This document shows, piece by piece, positions 54,613 to 64,000 of a DNA stretch of 64,000 nt. The position numbers and the translations under genes are program-made. Source of the stretch: Eretmocerus hayati (Eukaryota; Arthropoda; Insecta; Hymenoptera; Aphelinidae); contig CM056743.1 in assembly GCA_029851415.1 (NCBI GenBank), positions 73,553,186-73,617,185 of the forward strand, given 5' to 3'. How positions within the stretch are numbered: position 1 is the stretch's first letter; each line of letters opens with the position of its first letter. A model generated the notes under the pieces. It saw nothing but the letters and a program-made list of their open reading frames with translations, was not told the origin of the DNA and searched no databases.

Positions 54613-54909
54613 ATCATCAAGGACGAAACATCTACAATATCTCACATGATAGTTGAACAAATTATGCAGAAATTTCTACTTGTATAGAATATACGAAAGA
54701 ATTCAAATGTTATCGCGGAGTTTCATTATATTTCCTGGGAACAAATTATCCTTCCTCGGCAGGATGAGTAATCGAGTGTTATTTTAATGAATCATCGCTA
54801 TATACGTTTCCCATTCTCATGTAGATCAATCAAAGTTAGTTTTTCTCGTGACTTTGAGATCGGATGTGAGAACAGCATTTCTAGAAAAGGACTGACGAGG
54901 AGAACATCA

Positions 54910-55215
54910 GGTCTGTGGAACACGGATCTTGATGAAACTCTGGGAATCATCTTGTACCGATGAAAACGGAGGTATCTCCAAGGGTTAAGTCCAATTGGCC
55001 TCCCATCCTGAGATACAGCTATGGAGGTTAGCATTGTTATTATATCCATACATGTGTTTTTTCAACATGGGCCCATATGGACAATGTTTATCTCCATAGC
55101 TGTATCTTGGGATAGGAGGCCCATTGGACTTGACCCTCAGAGACACTACCATTTTTCACCAAAACGAGATGATTCCCAGAGTTTTATCAAGATCCATGTT
55201 CCGCAGACCTGATGC
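54910..55215. repeat. Inner palindrome of the right arm
   Basis: Counterpart of 53,785-54,095, centred near 55,060: CATCAGGTCTGTGGAACACGG pairs with CATGTTCCGCAGACCTGATG, and GATACAGCTATGGAGG pairs with CTCCATAGCTGTATC. Confidence 0.9.
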
Positions 55216-56469
55216 TTTCTTTGTCCGTTGGGCTACATGGAAAAGATGTCACGATTATGGTTGCGCAGATTCTTTCATTGTTCGAATCATCTACGATACT
55301 CTTTCTCCTCCATCGATTCAGACCCAATATAAAGTAGTTCAGATATAAACTGCATCTGTAATTGACTGGAAAGACGAGGAATACGAACACGAGTGCGCAC
55401 AGAAGATCTACCAACCTATCCAAAGAGAGGACTCCAAGCTATTTCCTGTTTTTATAAGCACCATTTCCAACTCGCTTGAATCAAAGAACGGCCAATCCTC
55501 GTGCAAAACGATTCAAAACATCTATCACTCCGTTTCAAATCCACTCCGATCCCATTCTCACAAGGAGGACCTGTTTTACAGTTTCAACAGTTTTTTGAGT
55601 GCCTCAATGGGAAGATTCCCACACGAGAATGGTTTGTTCCGAAACCATATTCCTGTGGGAATAGTGTGCAACCTTTGCAAGAGTACTTATAGACATTTTT
55701 GGCTCAATTTACCCAAGGGCTCTCAAATGAGCTCTTGAGGCCTCTCAACATTGGTTTCGCCTTTTTGAAGTGTTTTCAGGGTACATGCTCTAGCTCAATA
55801 AGCCTCAGAAGGACCCAAAGAGGTCACATTTCCTGGAATCTAGTGTTGGGGAGTGAAGAAACTTCGTTTTGGGCTCATATCCAACGAGGGATGAGCCATA
55901 TCACATAGGGCGTTCGAAGACTGTGGCCATATAATGTTCCAAACGACATTCCTTCAGAAGGGCTCAGCCCGCGATTTCAATTGGAGAATCGGAAACCAAA
56001 ATAATCTCAGAGGGAGTTCTCACTTTGGGGAAATATGCGTCCAGGTACACCGTGCCATAGGGTTCGAATTATGACACCATATTTAGGAAGATTAGAACTT
56101 CCTGCTTCGGTTGAACATACCCCAACAATTCTTCGTAGTTGATTGAAGTCCGAGAAACGAATACAAATGTGAGTAGAGCTTAATTATCATGAAAAAACAT
56201 GGCAGAATTCAGAAAAATTAATTTTTCTTCGAAATTCCTCAACAGATTTTTTTGATTCTCATCGGAAAATCACCGCGAGAACATCCCAAAACTAATCCAA
56301 CAAGAAAATCCCATGTTTACGCACCTTTCACTTGTTCGAGTTTCCGACCCACCGTGTTCAGCGTCTTTTGCTATAATTGGATTCGCATCCATAGATCCGG
56401 GAGTATCGTGGTACCACAAAACGGCGACCAAATGTGATTGCATCATAGCAACGGAGTAATTCAGGAGGG

Positions 56470-56640
56470 TTTCTATATCGACGACTAAGACTAGCACCAT
56501 TTCTTATCAATGACGAAGAGTAACACATTTTCTGATCAACGACGGAGATCAACACTTTTTCTTAACAACGACGAAGACTAACACTTTCTTATGAACGACG
56601 AAGAGTAGCACATTTGTATGGACGACGAAGCGGGTTGCCT
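56470..56640. repeat. Tandem repeat, about 30-bp unit
   Basis: Five degenerate copies built on ACGACGAAGACTAACAC followed by a T-rich TTTCTTATCA segment. Confidence 0.75.
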
Positions 56641-56679
56641 GTCCTGCAGAGTCGAATACAAGTATTGGATCTGCATGCC

Positions 56680-57245
56680 TGGATGAATGGAAGGATGGGT
56701 GGATGGGATGCGTGGATGGATAGGTGGGACGGTTCGATTGGTTGAATGGGTGGGGTGGATGGATGGGATGGTTCGATGGGATGAATGGGTGGGGATGAAT
56801 GGATGGACGGATGGGTCGAATGGATGGGATGGATAGATGGATAAGATAAAATCGATGGATGGGATGGTTGGATGGGAAGGATGAGTGGAGGGATGGATGG
56901 GTTAGATGGATGGGATAGATGGATGGGATGATTGAATGGGATGGATGGATAGGTGGGATACATGGATGGGTCGAATGGATGGAGTGGATGGATGGATAGG
57001 ATGAATGGATGGGATGGATGGGATGCTTTGATGGGATGAATAGGTAGGGTATATAAATGGATGGGTCGGATAGATGGGATGAATGGATGTGATGAATGGC
57101 TAAGGTATATGGATGGATGGTTTGAATAGATAGGATGGATGGATTCGATAGTTTCTTGGGATGAATGGATGGGATAGGATGGGATAGGATGGATGGAATG
57201 GCTGAATGCGATGAATAAGTGGGGTACATGGATGGATGTGTTTTG
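56680..57245. repeat. GGAT-rich minisatellite
   Basis: About 560 bp of degenerate GGATGGATGG / GGATGGGATGG units, purine-rich on the plus strand. The two overlapping minus-strand ORFs through it (His/Pro/Ser/Ile repeats) are artefacts. Confidence 0.95.
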
Positions 57246-57301
57246 AAAGATGCAAAATTTTTGTTCCTCGTAGAAATGCATCAAAATGCTTCCCCTCCAA
57301 G

Positions 57302-57619
57302 TTAGACCGCCAATACTGTGTTTTTAGCTGATTTCTGCATTTTCATGAATGCCACCACCATACGAGTTCTGTCCGACCGCAAATTCATCTTCTGCGTGAA
57401 AAAACCTAAAATTTGGCCACTTGCAAAGTCTCGATATCGCCTGTTCAGTGGGGAAGCATGATTGTGGCGACTTGCAATTCTTCCCCACTGTGCAACGTAA
57501 CAAGCTTTGTGACCTGTGTCGTAATACTGCTGAGCATATCCGTCCAATTCGGATGCCATGGTTACAACTGGAACTTCAACCACTTCCTTTTGACGCTCTC
57601 TTTCGTGACAGGTGATCAA
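57302..57619 (-). other. Unidentified ORF downstream of the second Polinton block
   Basis: 105 residues (ASELDGYAQQYYDTGHKACY, VAQWGRIASRHNHASPLNRR). It sits where the phospholipase-like gene would be expected in a Polinton block but shows none of its motifs. Possibly chance. Confidence 0.2.
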
Positions 57620-57639
57620 GATTGACGGGTGTACCAGAC

Positions 57640-58161
57640 GAGCCTATGAACTGTGCAATCTCCAGATGCCCGAACGGTACTTCAGCCCTCTCATCATTCT
57701 TCGCCTCTACGTTTGCGAGTAACTATACGAGTTGAATATTTGGTCTCGTCGATCTTGGAGGACGGTGGGGAACTAAATAAATTCCCAAAATTTTATGATG
57801 GAATTTGCGAGTAACTGTTATGTCCGATTGAGGGACCAAGCGACCATGTATGATCACATCGCCTCTCGCAAAAAGTTTGCCAGTGCCACAGTAAATTTCG
57901 AGCCTTCTCCCAGTGAGTTGAAGGTTAATTTTCAATGATTGATTCTTCAGTTAGGCGTGTTGGAATACTTTCTTTCACTGGATTGGTATTGTTGTAACCA
58001 GCACCATCAGAGACGTCTGCCTTCCTTTCATTCTCTCCAAGGAAGAAGTATCGACGCAATACGTGCAGGTATCTCTTGCATTTCTCACGCTCATCGTTCA
58101 TACTCTTCGAATTTAGTATATCATACATCTCGGCATCAATTCTGGTCAGATTATCGCTCAC
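57640..58161 (-). pseudogene. Second-copy homologue of the conserved Polinton protein (cf. 1644-2483)
   Basis: Shares LTRIDAEMYDILNSKSMND and LHVLRRYFFLGEN with the N-terminal region of the 1644-2483 protein, DVIIHGRLVPQSDI with its central segment, and VPFGHLEIAQFIGSSGTP with its PGHLQFAAVLRRAGIP. A stop and frameshift near 57,925 and a 79-bp insertion (57,725-57,803) break it. Confidence 0.75.
57725..57803. mobile_element. 79-bp retroelement-end insertion with 13-bp target duplication
   Basis: The insertion is flanked by TTTGCGAGTAACT on both sides (57712-57724 and 57804-57816). Its content matches the central inverted pair of the giant palindrome (GGAGGACGGTGGGGAACT, TTCCCAAAATTTTATGATGG). 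A variable-length TSD of 13 bp and a very short insert fit a severely truncated target-primed retrotransposition product. Confidence 0.8.
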
Positions 58162-58418
58162 AGTCTGTAGTGAATTATCACCACTCCCGTCTGAAATATG
58201 TCAAGCCAATGAGGTATCGGGGGGAGTAGCAGCTTGCATGCTCGCAAATTTTTACTCTGGTAAAATAACCCCCCTACGCACATGATTCATCTTGCTCACC
58301 CTTTATTCTTCTCATTAAAAATATTCGGAACTATAGCACTCAGCACAGTCGAAAGGAGGATGGGCAGGAATGCTCCTCCTCACTGCAGACTGGTTTTTCT
58401 CTTGTTCACCCAGCCTCG

Positions 58419-58622
58419 TCATTTCTTACCGGGCGGCTCCTTGACGAGTGTGCGGAGTCCATTCCTGTACCTCCTCGAATGGTTCCGTTCAGACTTTTTC
58501 AGCGTTACAACTCCGTGCAACACGTTAAGAGCGCATTCGCAAATACATCTGATCAAATCCTCATCAGCCGTTCGAATAAAAGCCAGCCTTCGTTGATGGG
58601 TGGCATGGCGAAGAGCGTTCAA
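58419..58622 (-). pseudogene. Second-copy small basic Polinton protein
   Basis: Keeps DLIRCICECALNVLHGVVTL and KSERNHSRRYRNGLRTL, matching the 2500-2829 protein; the C-terminal hydrophobic segment is missing. Confidence 0.75.
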
Positions 58623-58724
58623 CAGAGCTACATGTTTCTCTGGAAGAAAAAACTTTCAAGCTTTTGGGTGACTCGTCAGATGTTATCTCAACGGTAGTAG
58701 ATCCGATACTATCCTAGAACGGCA

Positions 58725-59411
58725 TCATCCAAAGAATTTTATCCATGTGGAGGCAACTTCTAGAATATAAACGTACTGTACGGGATCATCGGGAAGAATA
58801 TTGGTGCGGAAACGAAACTCACCCGGTGTTCCTTGACGCAATCCCAGTACGAGATATCCGTGCGCTGGCTTACACGCATCAGCATGGGCCTTCACGAGGA
58901 ATTTCGGATCTTCTTGATGAATTTGACGGGTTAGATACTGTACTTGAGCTCGATCTCGGGGATTCTTGAGCATAACCAAATGATTCGTTTTTAGCGAGAA
59001 ATCTTGCTGGTTACCACCCTTATGAAATACGTTTCGCGTGGTCAGGAATGCACTCACATTCTTATGGTAACACCCGCGAGTGAATAGATCTGAAACTACG
59101 TGACTCATCGACTCGCAAATGGAATCGTCAATGATGATCAACTTGCTTTTGTCGTTGTCATTCGAGTAGTCGCTGTGTTGAGGCATTCCTCCTTTGGATT
59201 CGATTTGCTCTCCACCTGTCAACTTGAACAATGTCTCATAACCGTCTTGCCACTCTGCGTAGTGGGATAGCGCTCTGTCGAACGAGGTGTCTACCATGAG
59301 CGGTAAATGACGGACAAAATTATCTATGATGATTTCCCATACATAGTAGGTACAGCCAAAACGGCTGTAAGCGGATGAGACTACTTTGTGTGCATTACGC
59401 CCATCGATCAA
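58725..59411 (-). pseudogene. Second-copy Polinton packaging ATPase without P-loop
   Basis: 228 residues matching the C-terminal three quarters of the ATPase at 2829-3608: ALSHYAEWQDGYET, Walker B KLIIIDDSICES, FTRGCYHKNVSAFLTTRN, NPRDRAQVQYLTRQI, EFRFRTNILPDDP. The N-terminus (DGRNAHKVVSSAYSRFGC) has no Walker A, and no GxxGxGKS is found in the adjacent sequence, so the copy cannot hydrolyse ATP. Confidence 0.88.
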
Positions 59412-60200
59412 CGCCGAAACATCTATTGATCCGGAAACTATGTGTGATGTATTCCATCGCTCTTAAGGGGATGCCCGGACGGCGGCGGCGCGGATCATCA
59501 CATCCCCCACCAGCATGAGCGGTATGATGAGCTCATCAGGATGCTCGTGCCGGTCGCGAGCCGACACCCGGTCGGATGAGCTTATACATGGAGCGCGGGA
59601 ATCATCTCATCTCCATGCGCGGGTAGGAGCTTGTTATCCACGTTGTACGAAAGATTCAATGCCATAGCTACATCATCAATTTTTCGGCGTGGGTCGAATC
59701 GACCAAGGGCCGCCAGCTATGTTATTTGGCGGAGGTGTGCCAGCTAAGGGTTAGCGATCAATTAACCCTTCTCTGATTGATGATTTCAATCTTTGCTCAT
59801 TCCTATCAACCCTCCATCCATCGTTGATTCCAACCCCTCTCTCATCCTTTGTGTCTTTTTTCTATCATTAATCCCAACCCATTCTCATTCTTTTTAACCC
59901 TCTTCCTATCATGAATTACAGACCTTTTCAAGCCTCTTTTTCACTCCTTTCTTATGCTCCTTTTCAACACTTTTACGTCGAGATTTTTCCCAATCACTCT
60001 CCGTTGAAGTGTTCTGATATCTACCAGAATGTCCGGACCATATCAATAGATGATCCAAAGGACGAATTACTATCCTTCTGAGGTCGTTCAACTCACAAGT
60101 TTCCATTCGACCGATCGAGATCAGATCATGATGCAAAGATCTCGCGTCGCGAGTCAATCAAATACTGCAAAATGAGCTCAAAACACCCGAACATCCATAT
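59412..60200. other. GC-rich patch, then pyrimidine-rich spacer
   Basis: 59,460-59,650 mirrors the regulatory region upstream of the first ATPase copy (GGCGGCGGCGCGG, TGATGAGC, GCTCGTG words). 59,760-59,960 is a loosely repetitive pyrimidine-rich stretch (ATCAACCCTC, CCAACCCCTCTCTCATCC). No gene seen. Confidence 0.4.
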
Positions 60201-60204
60201 AGAC

Positions 60205-61431
60205 CCTTGCATGAAATGAACCCCCTCCTCAAAAACGGATCATCCTCGCACGTGGATGGGATCCGACTGTCGGACGTCTATTGCGCACAACTAGAATGGT
60301 ATACATACTACGACGTTCGGCGTGGAGAACAATCCTACGTCGTATACTTAGTTCCCGGCTCTGCGGTGTCCTCCTCCAATATGTCAAGTCTCGTAGAATA
60401 GCAGGCAGTGTGTCACAAGACACGCTTCCAAATTTAAGGGTAACATGTAGAGCCTAGTCCAGAGATCTTGAGACGCAGAACGCATCCACGCCATGTGTAG
60501 CGACGCTTGCACTTTGGACCGCTGTCGTCTTAATTTCCGATATCTAAGCGGGTTCATGACTACTCAATTGACCCTCCTACTTACATGTTCACAAACGGTC
60601 GCGTTTGAATGTTTGAAGCCAGACCAATACTTCCCAATGTTACAGCGTTGCAAGTGTTTTCCATATAAGCTGGCTACCATCGGTTCGTCATTTCTCCGCC
60701 TTCGACTCTGAAACTAAGCGTCCCTTGCTTACGTATTTCTATCAGATGTACCTCTACAGTACTTGGGAATCAGAAGGGCCCCCACCCTTTCCAATCGTCT
60801 TCATCGTGGGATCAACATGGGATGATCAGTTCCCTCTGTGACTAGCGGTCTAGTGGTCACGACGTGGGAGGAAAATTCTACTCAGTTCACTCACTTGAAC
60901 GACGCGGAGTTTCAACAATTCATCTCTTTGACAAAAGATTATCAAAACATCGCAACACTTTGTGGAATGACACCGTCTGTAGATAACTTGTTGCAATTCG
61001 TGAATACCCAGATGCGGAGTGATGGACGTGTCAGTTGTGTTAATGCGCGAGTGAAACTACGAGCGGAACAAATGCTTCAATTGCAGCAAACCCAATCGCA
61101 CCGAATGAGAGATCACGTGAAAGTGGATTCTGTACAGGAGTCAAGTCGATCTCAATAACAAGCACAGCAAGAATCATTGGGAGGTCCAATACATTCCATA
61201 CAACACCCGCTCCAACAGCAGCAAGAGCAGACGACTGAAACACAAGGCTACGCGACTGAAGAAGCGCCAGTCAACATGCAGTCTGCACCCCAACGAGAAC
61301 AGCTTATTCCTCAACAAAGCGGATTTCAGGCGCAGTTCATGGAACAAGCTCAACCATTTCAAGGACAGCAATGTCCCGACCAGGAGGGAGAATCTCTTGC
61401 CTGGTTCGGATGTTGCTAATATACTCTTCAA
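60205..61431 (+). pseudogene. Broken coding sequence, possible mononegavirus-like nucleoprotein relic
   Basis: Successive plus-strand pieces in changing frames look coding: VYCAQLEWYTYYDVRRGEQ (60,260-60,400), RPLLTYFYQMYLYSTWESEG (about 60,720-60,775), TWEENSTQFTHLNDAEFQQF and CGMTPSVDNLLQFVNTQM (60,838-61,158), then an in-frame TAA and a Gln-rich tail to 61,419. The helical core followed by a Gln-rich tail, with an acidic Ser-rich ORF downstream, is reminiscent of an N-P gene pair of negative-strand RNA viruses, often endogenised in insects. This is a guess from layout; no diagnostic motif was verified. Confidence 0.3.
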
Positions 61432-61538
61432 CGTGGATCCGATGCGTGAGTGTATTGAAGAGACACCTGAGACCATGATGAGTATCTCGCATTTCGAGTC
61501 CGAAGGGGAAAAATTCAGCCGTAGGAGACATAACGTGG

Positions 61539-62011
61539 TTGGATAGCAATGAAGATATAGCAGAAGAGTTGACCAGAATCAAGAGTGAGGTACCTCAAGA
61601 GACCCAACAGCCCTCCAAGGAAAAACCGCGTGTCACAGGCCCTGTTTTATCAGATATTTCAGAGGATCAGCCGGATCAACCAGAAGAGTTGCGATATTTC
61701 GACGAGGCCGTTATCGAAAATGTAAGCAGCAAACGCTGCCCGTGGGGTATCATGAGAACCCATCCATGATGCATAATATTTTATACAAGTCCGAAATTTC
61801 ACAATTAGATGATAGAGATTCTTCAGAGGAGGAAATTCCGCAGCGGTCCCCTCAAAGGGATAGTAAAACCTCGAAAGCCTCCACATCCAGTGTAATCAGG
61901 AAGAAAAGCAAGGTCCTCAACCCCAAGGAGCCCTCCATAATCGAGAACATCTCGATCAAACCTGCAGATAAGGTAGGAAATAAAAAGTCCAGCATGAAGA
62001 AAACTTCCTGA
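61539..62011 (+). pseudogene. Acidic, Ser/Lys-rich broken ORF
   Basis: Two overlapping frames (61,539-61,769 and 61,742-62,011) give an acidic segment (LSDISEDQPDQPEELRYFD) and a Ser/Lys-rich tail (KASTSSVIRKKSKVLN). Disordered and phosphoprotein-like in composition; no family recognised. Confidence 0.3.
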
Positions 62012-62329
62012 GCAACGAATGCACGATTCCTATTGTTCCTGATAGAATCGATTTCAAAAGAGCCCGTTGGAGATGTGGAATGAGCTCGCCTAATGTATCA
62101 GCGCCAAGGATATGTGTCCATGGAGCCGTGTAATTCAGGTGCTGCGGCCTTGAATGATGCAATAAGGAGTGAACTCAGCGCACAAGAGGAGCGGTAGAGG
62201 GTTGGTGTTGTGAACAGCCATGATCCTCTGAGGTTTAGCGATCGGTACCCTCTGTACCAATCGATTCCTCAGTTCGCCAGCGGCCATGAAATAACTGAAG
62301 ATCTGTGAAATGAAAACGAAGCTACCACC

Positions 62330-62614
62330 GTGGGACTACAGGCGGCCAGCTTACTGTCCGGAGGCGATGAGTTGCTCGTAGAGAATCCAGCTCACACAGT
62401 TCGAAAACTCGCAGAGAAAGAGTCGTACCTCATTATGGCGAGGGGCCTCATTAATGCTGATAAGAGGATCATAGAGTCTCTCATGTACAGCCTGAACGAA
62501 GAGCTGTTTTACAATAGCCTGCGCATGGCTGTCTACTTGCCAAAAAATACTCGCAACCACCAAAGCCAGAGAACATATAGGCACCGAGGTATGATATCCC
62601 GAATCTACAATTAA
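62330..62614 (+). pseudogene. Short helical ORF of unknown family
   Basis: 94 residues with a plausible helical composition (AHTVRKLAEKESYLIMARGL, IIESLMYSLNEELFYNSL). Colinear with the two preceding pieces, so perhaps part of the same relic. Confidence 0.25.
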
Positions 62615-62999
62615 AACTGGCACTATTGCAAGGAAAAATCCTAAAATTGTAAGCATGATTATATACTCATATTTAGATAGCGATCATTCCATTCGAGGCG
62701 AATTCCTCGCCATGAGCGCCTATGCGTTTAGATGGCTGCTAGCGACCATGACTTTGCTTTGATTTCTCGCTGTGCGCCACCACCCCTTTTGATCTCAACA
62801 TCGGAATGTGTGAGAAAAAAACACATACACCTCCCGCACTACACGGTAATGAAGGAAAGGTGTACTCACGCCACGTGAAATTAGTCGTAAGGATCACACA
62901 CAAGTGTAGGTAAGATTGGGTCCCATTTTCAGCCGCATTAACGACATCTGTTCCTATCTTTCAACAGACAGAATACCATCAGTGCTGTATAACGGAACA
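62615..62999. other. Intergenic, nothing recognised
   Basis: No supported feature. Confidence 0.4.
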
Positions 63000-63620
63000 C
63001 GTGCCACATGAGGTAGGGGTGGGGAGCAAGGCGCGTGTCACATGGGTTGAGAGGGAGAGCGAGGCGATGTACCATGCGAGGTAGCGGAGGGTTGCGTGGG
63101 ACGAGTGGGCCTCCCCTCATTGCACACATCAGGGTGAACAGGTGCACCTGCTCCAAGGGTGAGGGGTCCTGCCTAGGGCTGGGACTATCCGCGAATTATC
63201 CGGATACTCTCCGGATATCCGGATGGTGAAAAGTTTTATATAAAGATCAAATATTTCAAACCAGCATAATTCAAAAATATCCGGATATCCGGATATGCAA
63301 AAGTCCAAGCCCTAGTCCTCCCCCGTCATTTCCCACGGAGGGTGAACAGATGCCCCCGCTACAAGAGTGCGAGATAGCGGAGGTTGCGTGGGCCAAGGGG
63401 GCCTCCCTCAATTCCACACATGAGAGTGAGCAGGTGCACCTGCTACGAGGGTGACGGGTCCTCCCAATCATTGGAGTGGTGCACTGATGCCCCGCTAAAG
63501 GGTAAGGGTTCTCCCCTCCGTTTTCACGGTGAACTGGTGCACCTGCTACGAGGGGTGCACGCGCCGCGGAGGGTGGAGGGAGGGTGGCGGTTTGTTCTGA
63601 CGCCGTGCTGGGGGTGGAGG
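63000..63620. repeat. Degenerate GC-rich tandem repeat
   Basis: Recurring words GGTGCACCTGCTACGAGGGT, GACGGGTCCTCCC, AGCGGAGGTTGCGTGGG and GGGCCTCCC at irregular 60-300 bp spacing. Interrupted by the hAT-type MITE at 63,174-63,314. Confidence 0.6.
63174..63314. mobile_element. hAT-type MITE, 141 bp
   Basis: Terminal inverted repeats TAGGGCTGGGACT / TAGGGCTTGGACT, with an 8-bp target duplication GTCCTGCC (63166-63173) and GTCCTCCC (63315-63322), 7 of 8 matching. The interior is a foldback of ATCCGGATATCCGGAT words. An 8-bp duplication and TAGGG ends fit the hAT superfamily. Confidence 0.85.
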
Positions 63621-64000
63621 AGGAGTGGGGTTTTGTTTTGACTTGCCATAACAGCATTCTTACTACTGCCATAATCATACCGAATCATCTCTTCCTAATA
63701 TGAATCTATTTCGAGACAGGGATATTCGATGATGGGGAAGTTCATTATTTGCGAGAGATTTGAAGTTTCAAAGTATCCCCAAAATGACAATCCTCCGAAA
63801 CGTCTCTGCGGAAGATTCTCATTAGCCCGAAGATGAGATGTTCGATTCATCCGGGGCCAGAATCCAGGATATAGTAAATTCTTGAGACGTAGAGATTGGA
63901 TTATCGAGGACAATTGGAGCGATATCAAGAAGCCCGATTCGAATGTTCTTCACGACAACCGTTTCCGGCATCAGTGAAATCTATCATCCATTCTTGCCGC
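63621..64000. other. Intergenic, nothing recognised
   Basis: No supported feature up to the window edge. Confidence 0.4.

Larger units (their letters stand above)
51845..56375. repeat. Giant imperfect palindrome centred near 54,420
   Basis: Left arm 51,845-54,411, right arm 54,429-56,375, complementary along their length. Checked pairs include 51,880-51,960 with 56,240-56,365 (GTAAACATGGG, CGGTGGGTCGG), 52,925-52,960 with 56,030-56,055 (CACGGTGTACCTG), 53,040-53,130 with 55,885-55,975 (CTATGTGATATGGCTCATCC), 53,590-53,700 with 55,310-55,400 (GGGTCTGAATCGATGGAGGA), 54,140-54,200 with 54,785-54,860. The left arm has about 810 bp (52,080-52,890) without partner. The centre is CCAGACGTTATGTCTGG. 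Confidence 0.93.

Noticed and set aside
56549..57284. Two overlapping minus-strand ORFs of 226 and 231 aa rich in His, Pro, Ser and Ile
   Set aside because: Both are translations of a GGAT minisatellite; open in several frames only because of repeat composition.

Overview
The window looks like a gene-poor, repeat-dense stretch of an arthropod genome, most likely an insect. Evidence seen in the sequence: protein-coding genes with very short spliceosomal introns (52-85 bp), Pol II core promoters of the arthropod TATA plus TCAGT-initiator type, and mobile elements of typical insect families (BEL/Pao, Ty3/Gypsy, Polinton/Maverick, Crypton-like tyrosine recombinase, Penelope-like fragments). I found no convincing host housekeeping gene. 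The species cannot be named from this sequence.

Layout. 1-9.8 kb: a Polinton/Maverick (adintovirus-like) segment, all on the minus strand. It has a compact block ATPase > small basic protein > conserved protein > phospholipase-A2-like protein > integrase (3.6 to 0.1 kb). Upstream lies a protein-primed DNA polymerase B gene that I reconstruct as four exons (9737 to 3965) with its own promoter and poly(A) signals, but with three in-frame stops and a foldback insertion. Capsid and protease genes are absent from this block. 10.6-11.4 kb: an orphan AT-hook/zinc-ribbon gene. 12.2-12.6 kb: a 226-bp tandem duplication. 13.8-19.7 kb: a complete BEL/Pao retrotransposon (LTRs differing at 2 of 259 positions, perfect 5-bp target duplication) whose coding region is nevertheless broken. 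21.2-24.7 kb: a spliced Crypton-like tyrosine recombinase gene between two related long hairpins. 26.2-31.9 kb: a higher-order satellite, about 600-bp trimers of about 200-bp monomers. 31.9-34.5 kb: a decayed transposon-associated gene split by a 743-bp TTAA-flanked element built of three long hairpins. 34.6-38.8 kb: a 712-bp direct repeat flanking a TGAGTCA-rich minisatellite. 37.5-41.9 kb: three copies of a small element with TTCTGGGACG motifs, each lying in a TA microsatellite.

44.3-51.2 kb: a complete-length Gypsy element (892-bp LTRs, tRNA-Lys primer site, minus strand) with several stops and frameshifts. It sits next to a fragment of a Polinton major capsid gene. 51.8-56.4 kb: one very long imperfect palindrome centred near 54,420; each arm carries its own smaller palindrome, and a hammerhead-ribozyme-like motif lies beside the centre. 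56.5-57.2 kb: simple tandem repeats. 57.6-59.5 kb: a second, degraded Polinton block with the same gene order as the first. 60.2-62.6 kb: a string of broken plus-strand reading frames, possibly an endogenised viral nucleoprotein/phosphoprotein pair (weak). 63.2 kb: a hAT-type MITE.

How the parts relate: the Polinton genes at 0-10, 51-52 and 57-59 kb are homologous or complementary remnants of the same virus-like element class. Most other features are independent insertions, several nested inside one another. The most unusual items are the hierarchical palindrome with its ribozyme-like centre, the spliced polymerase gene, the hairpin-flanked tyrosine recombinase, the all-hairpin TTAA element and the trimeric satellite.
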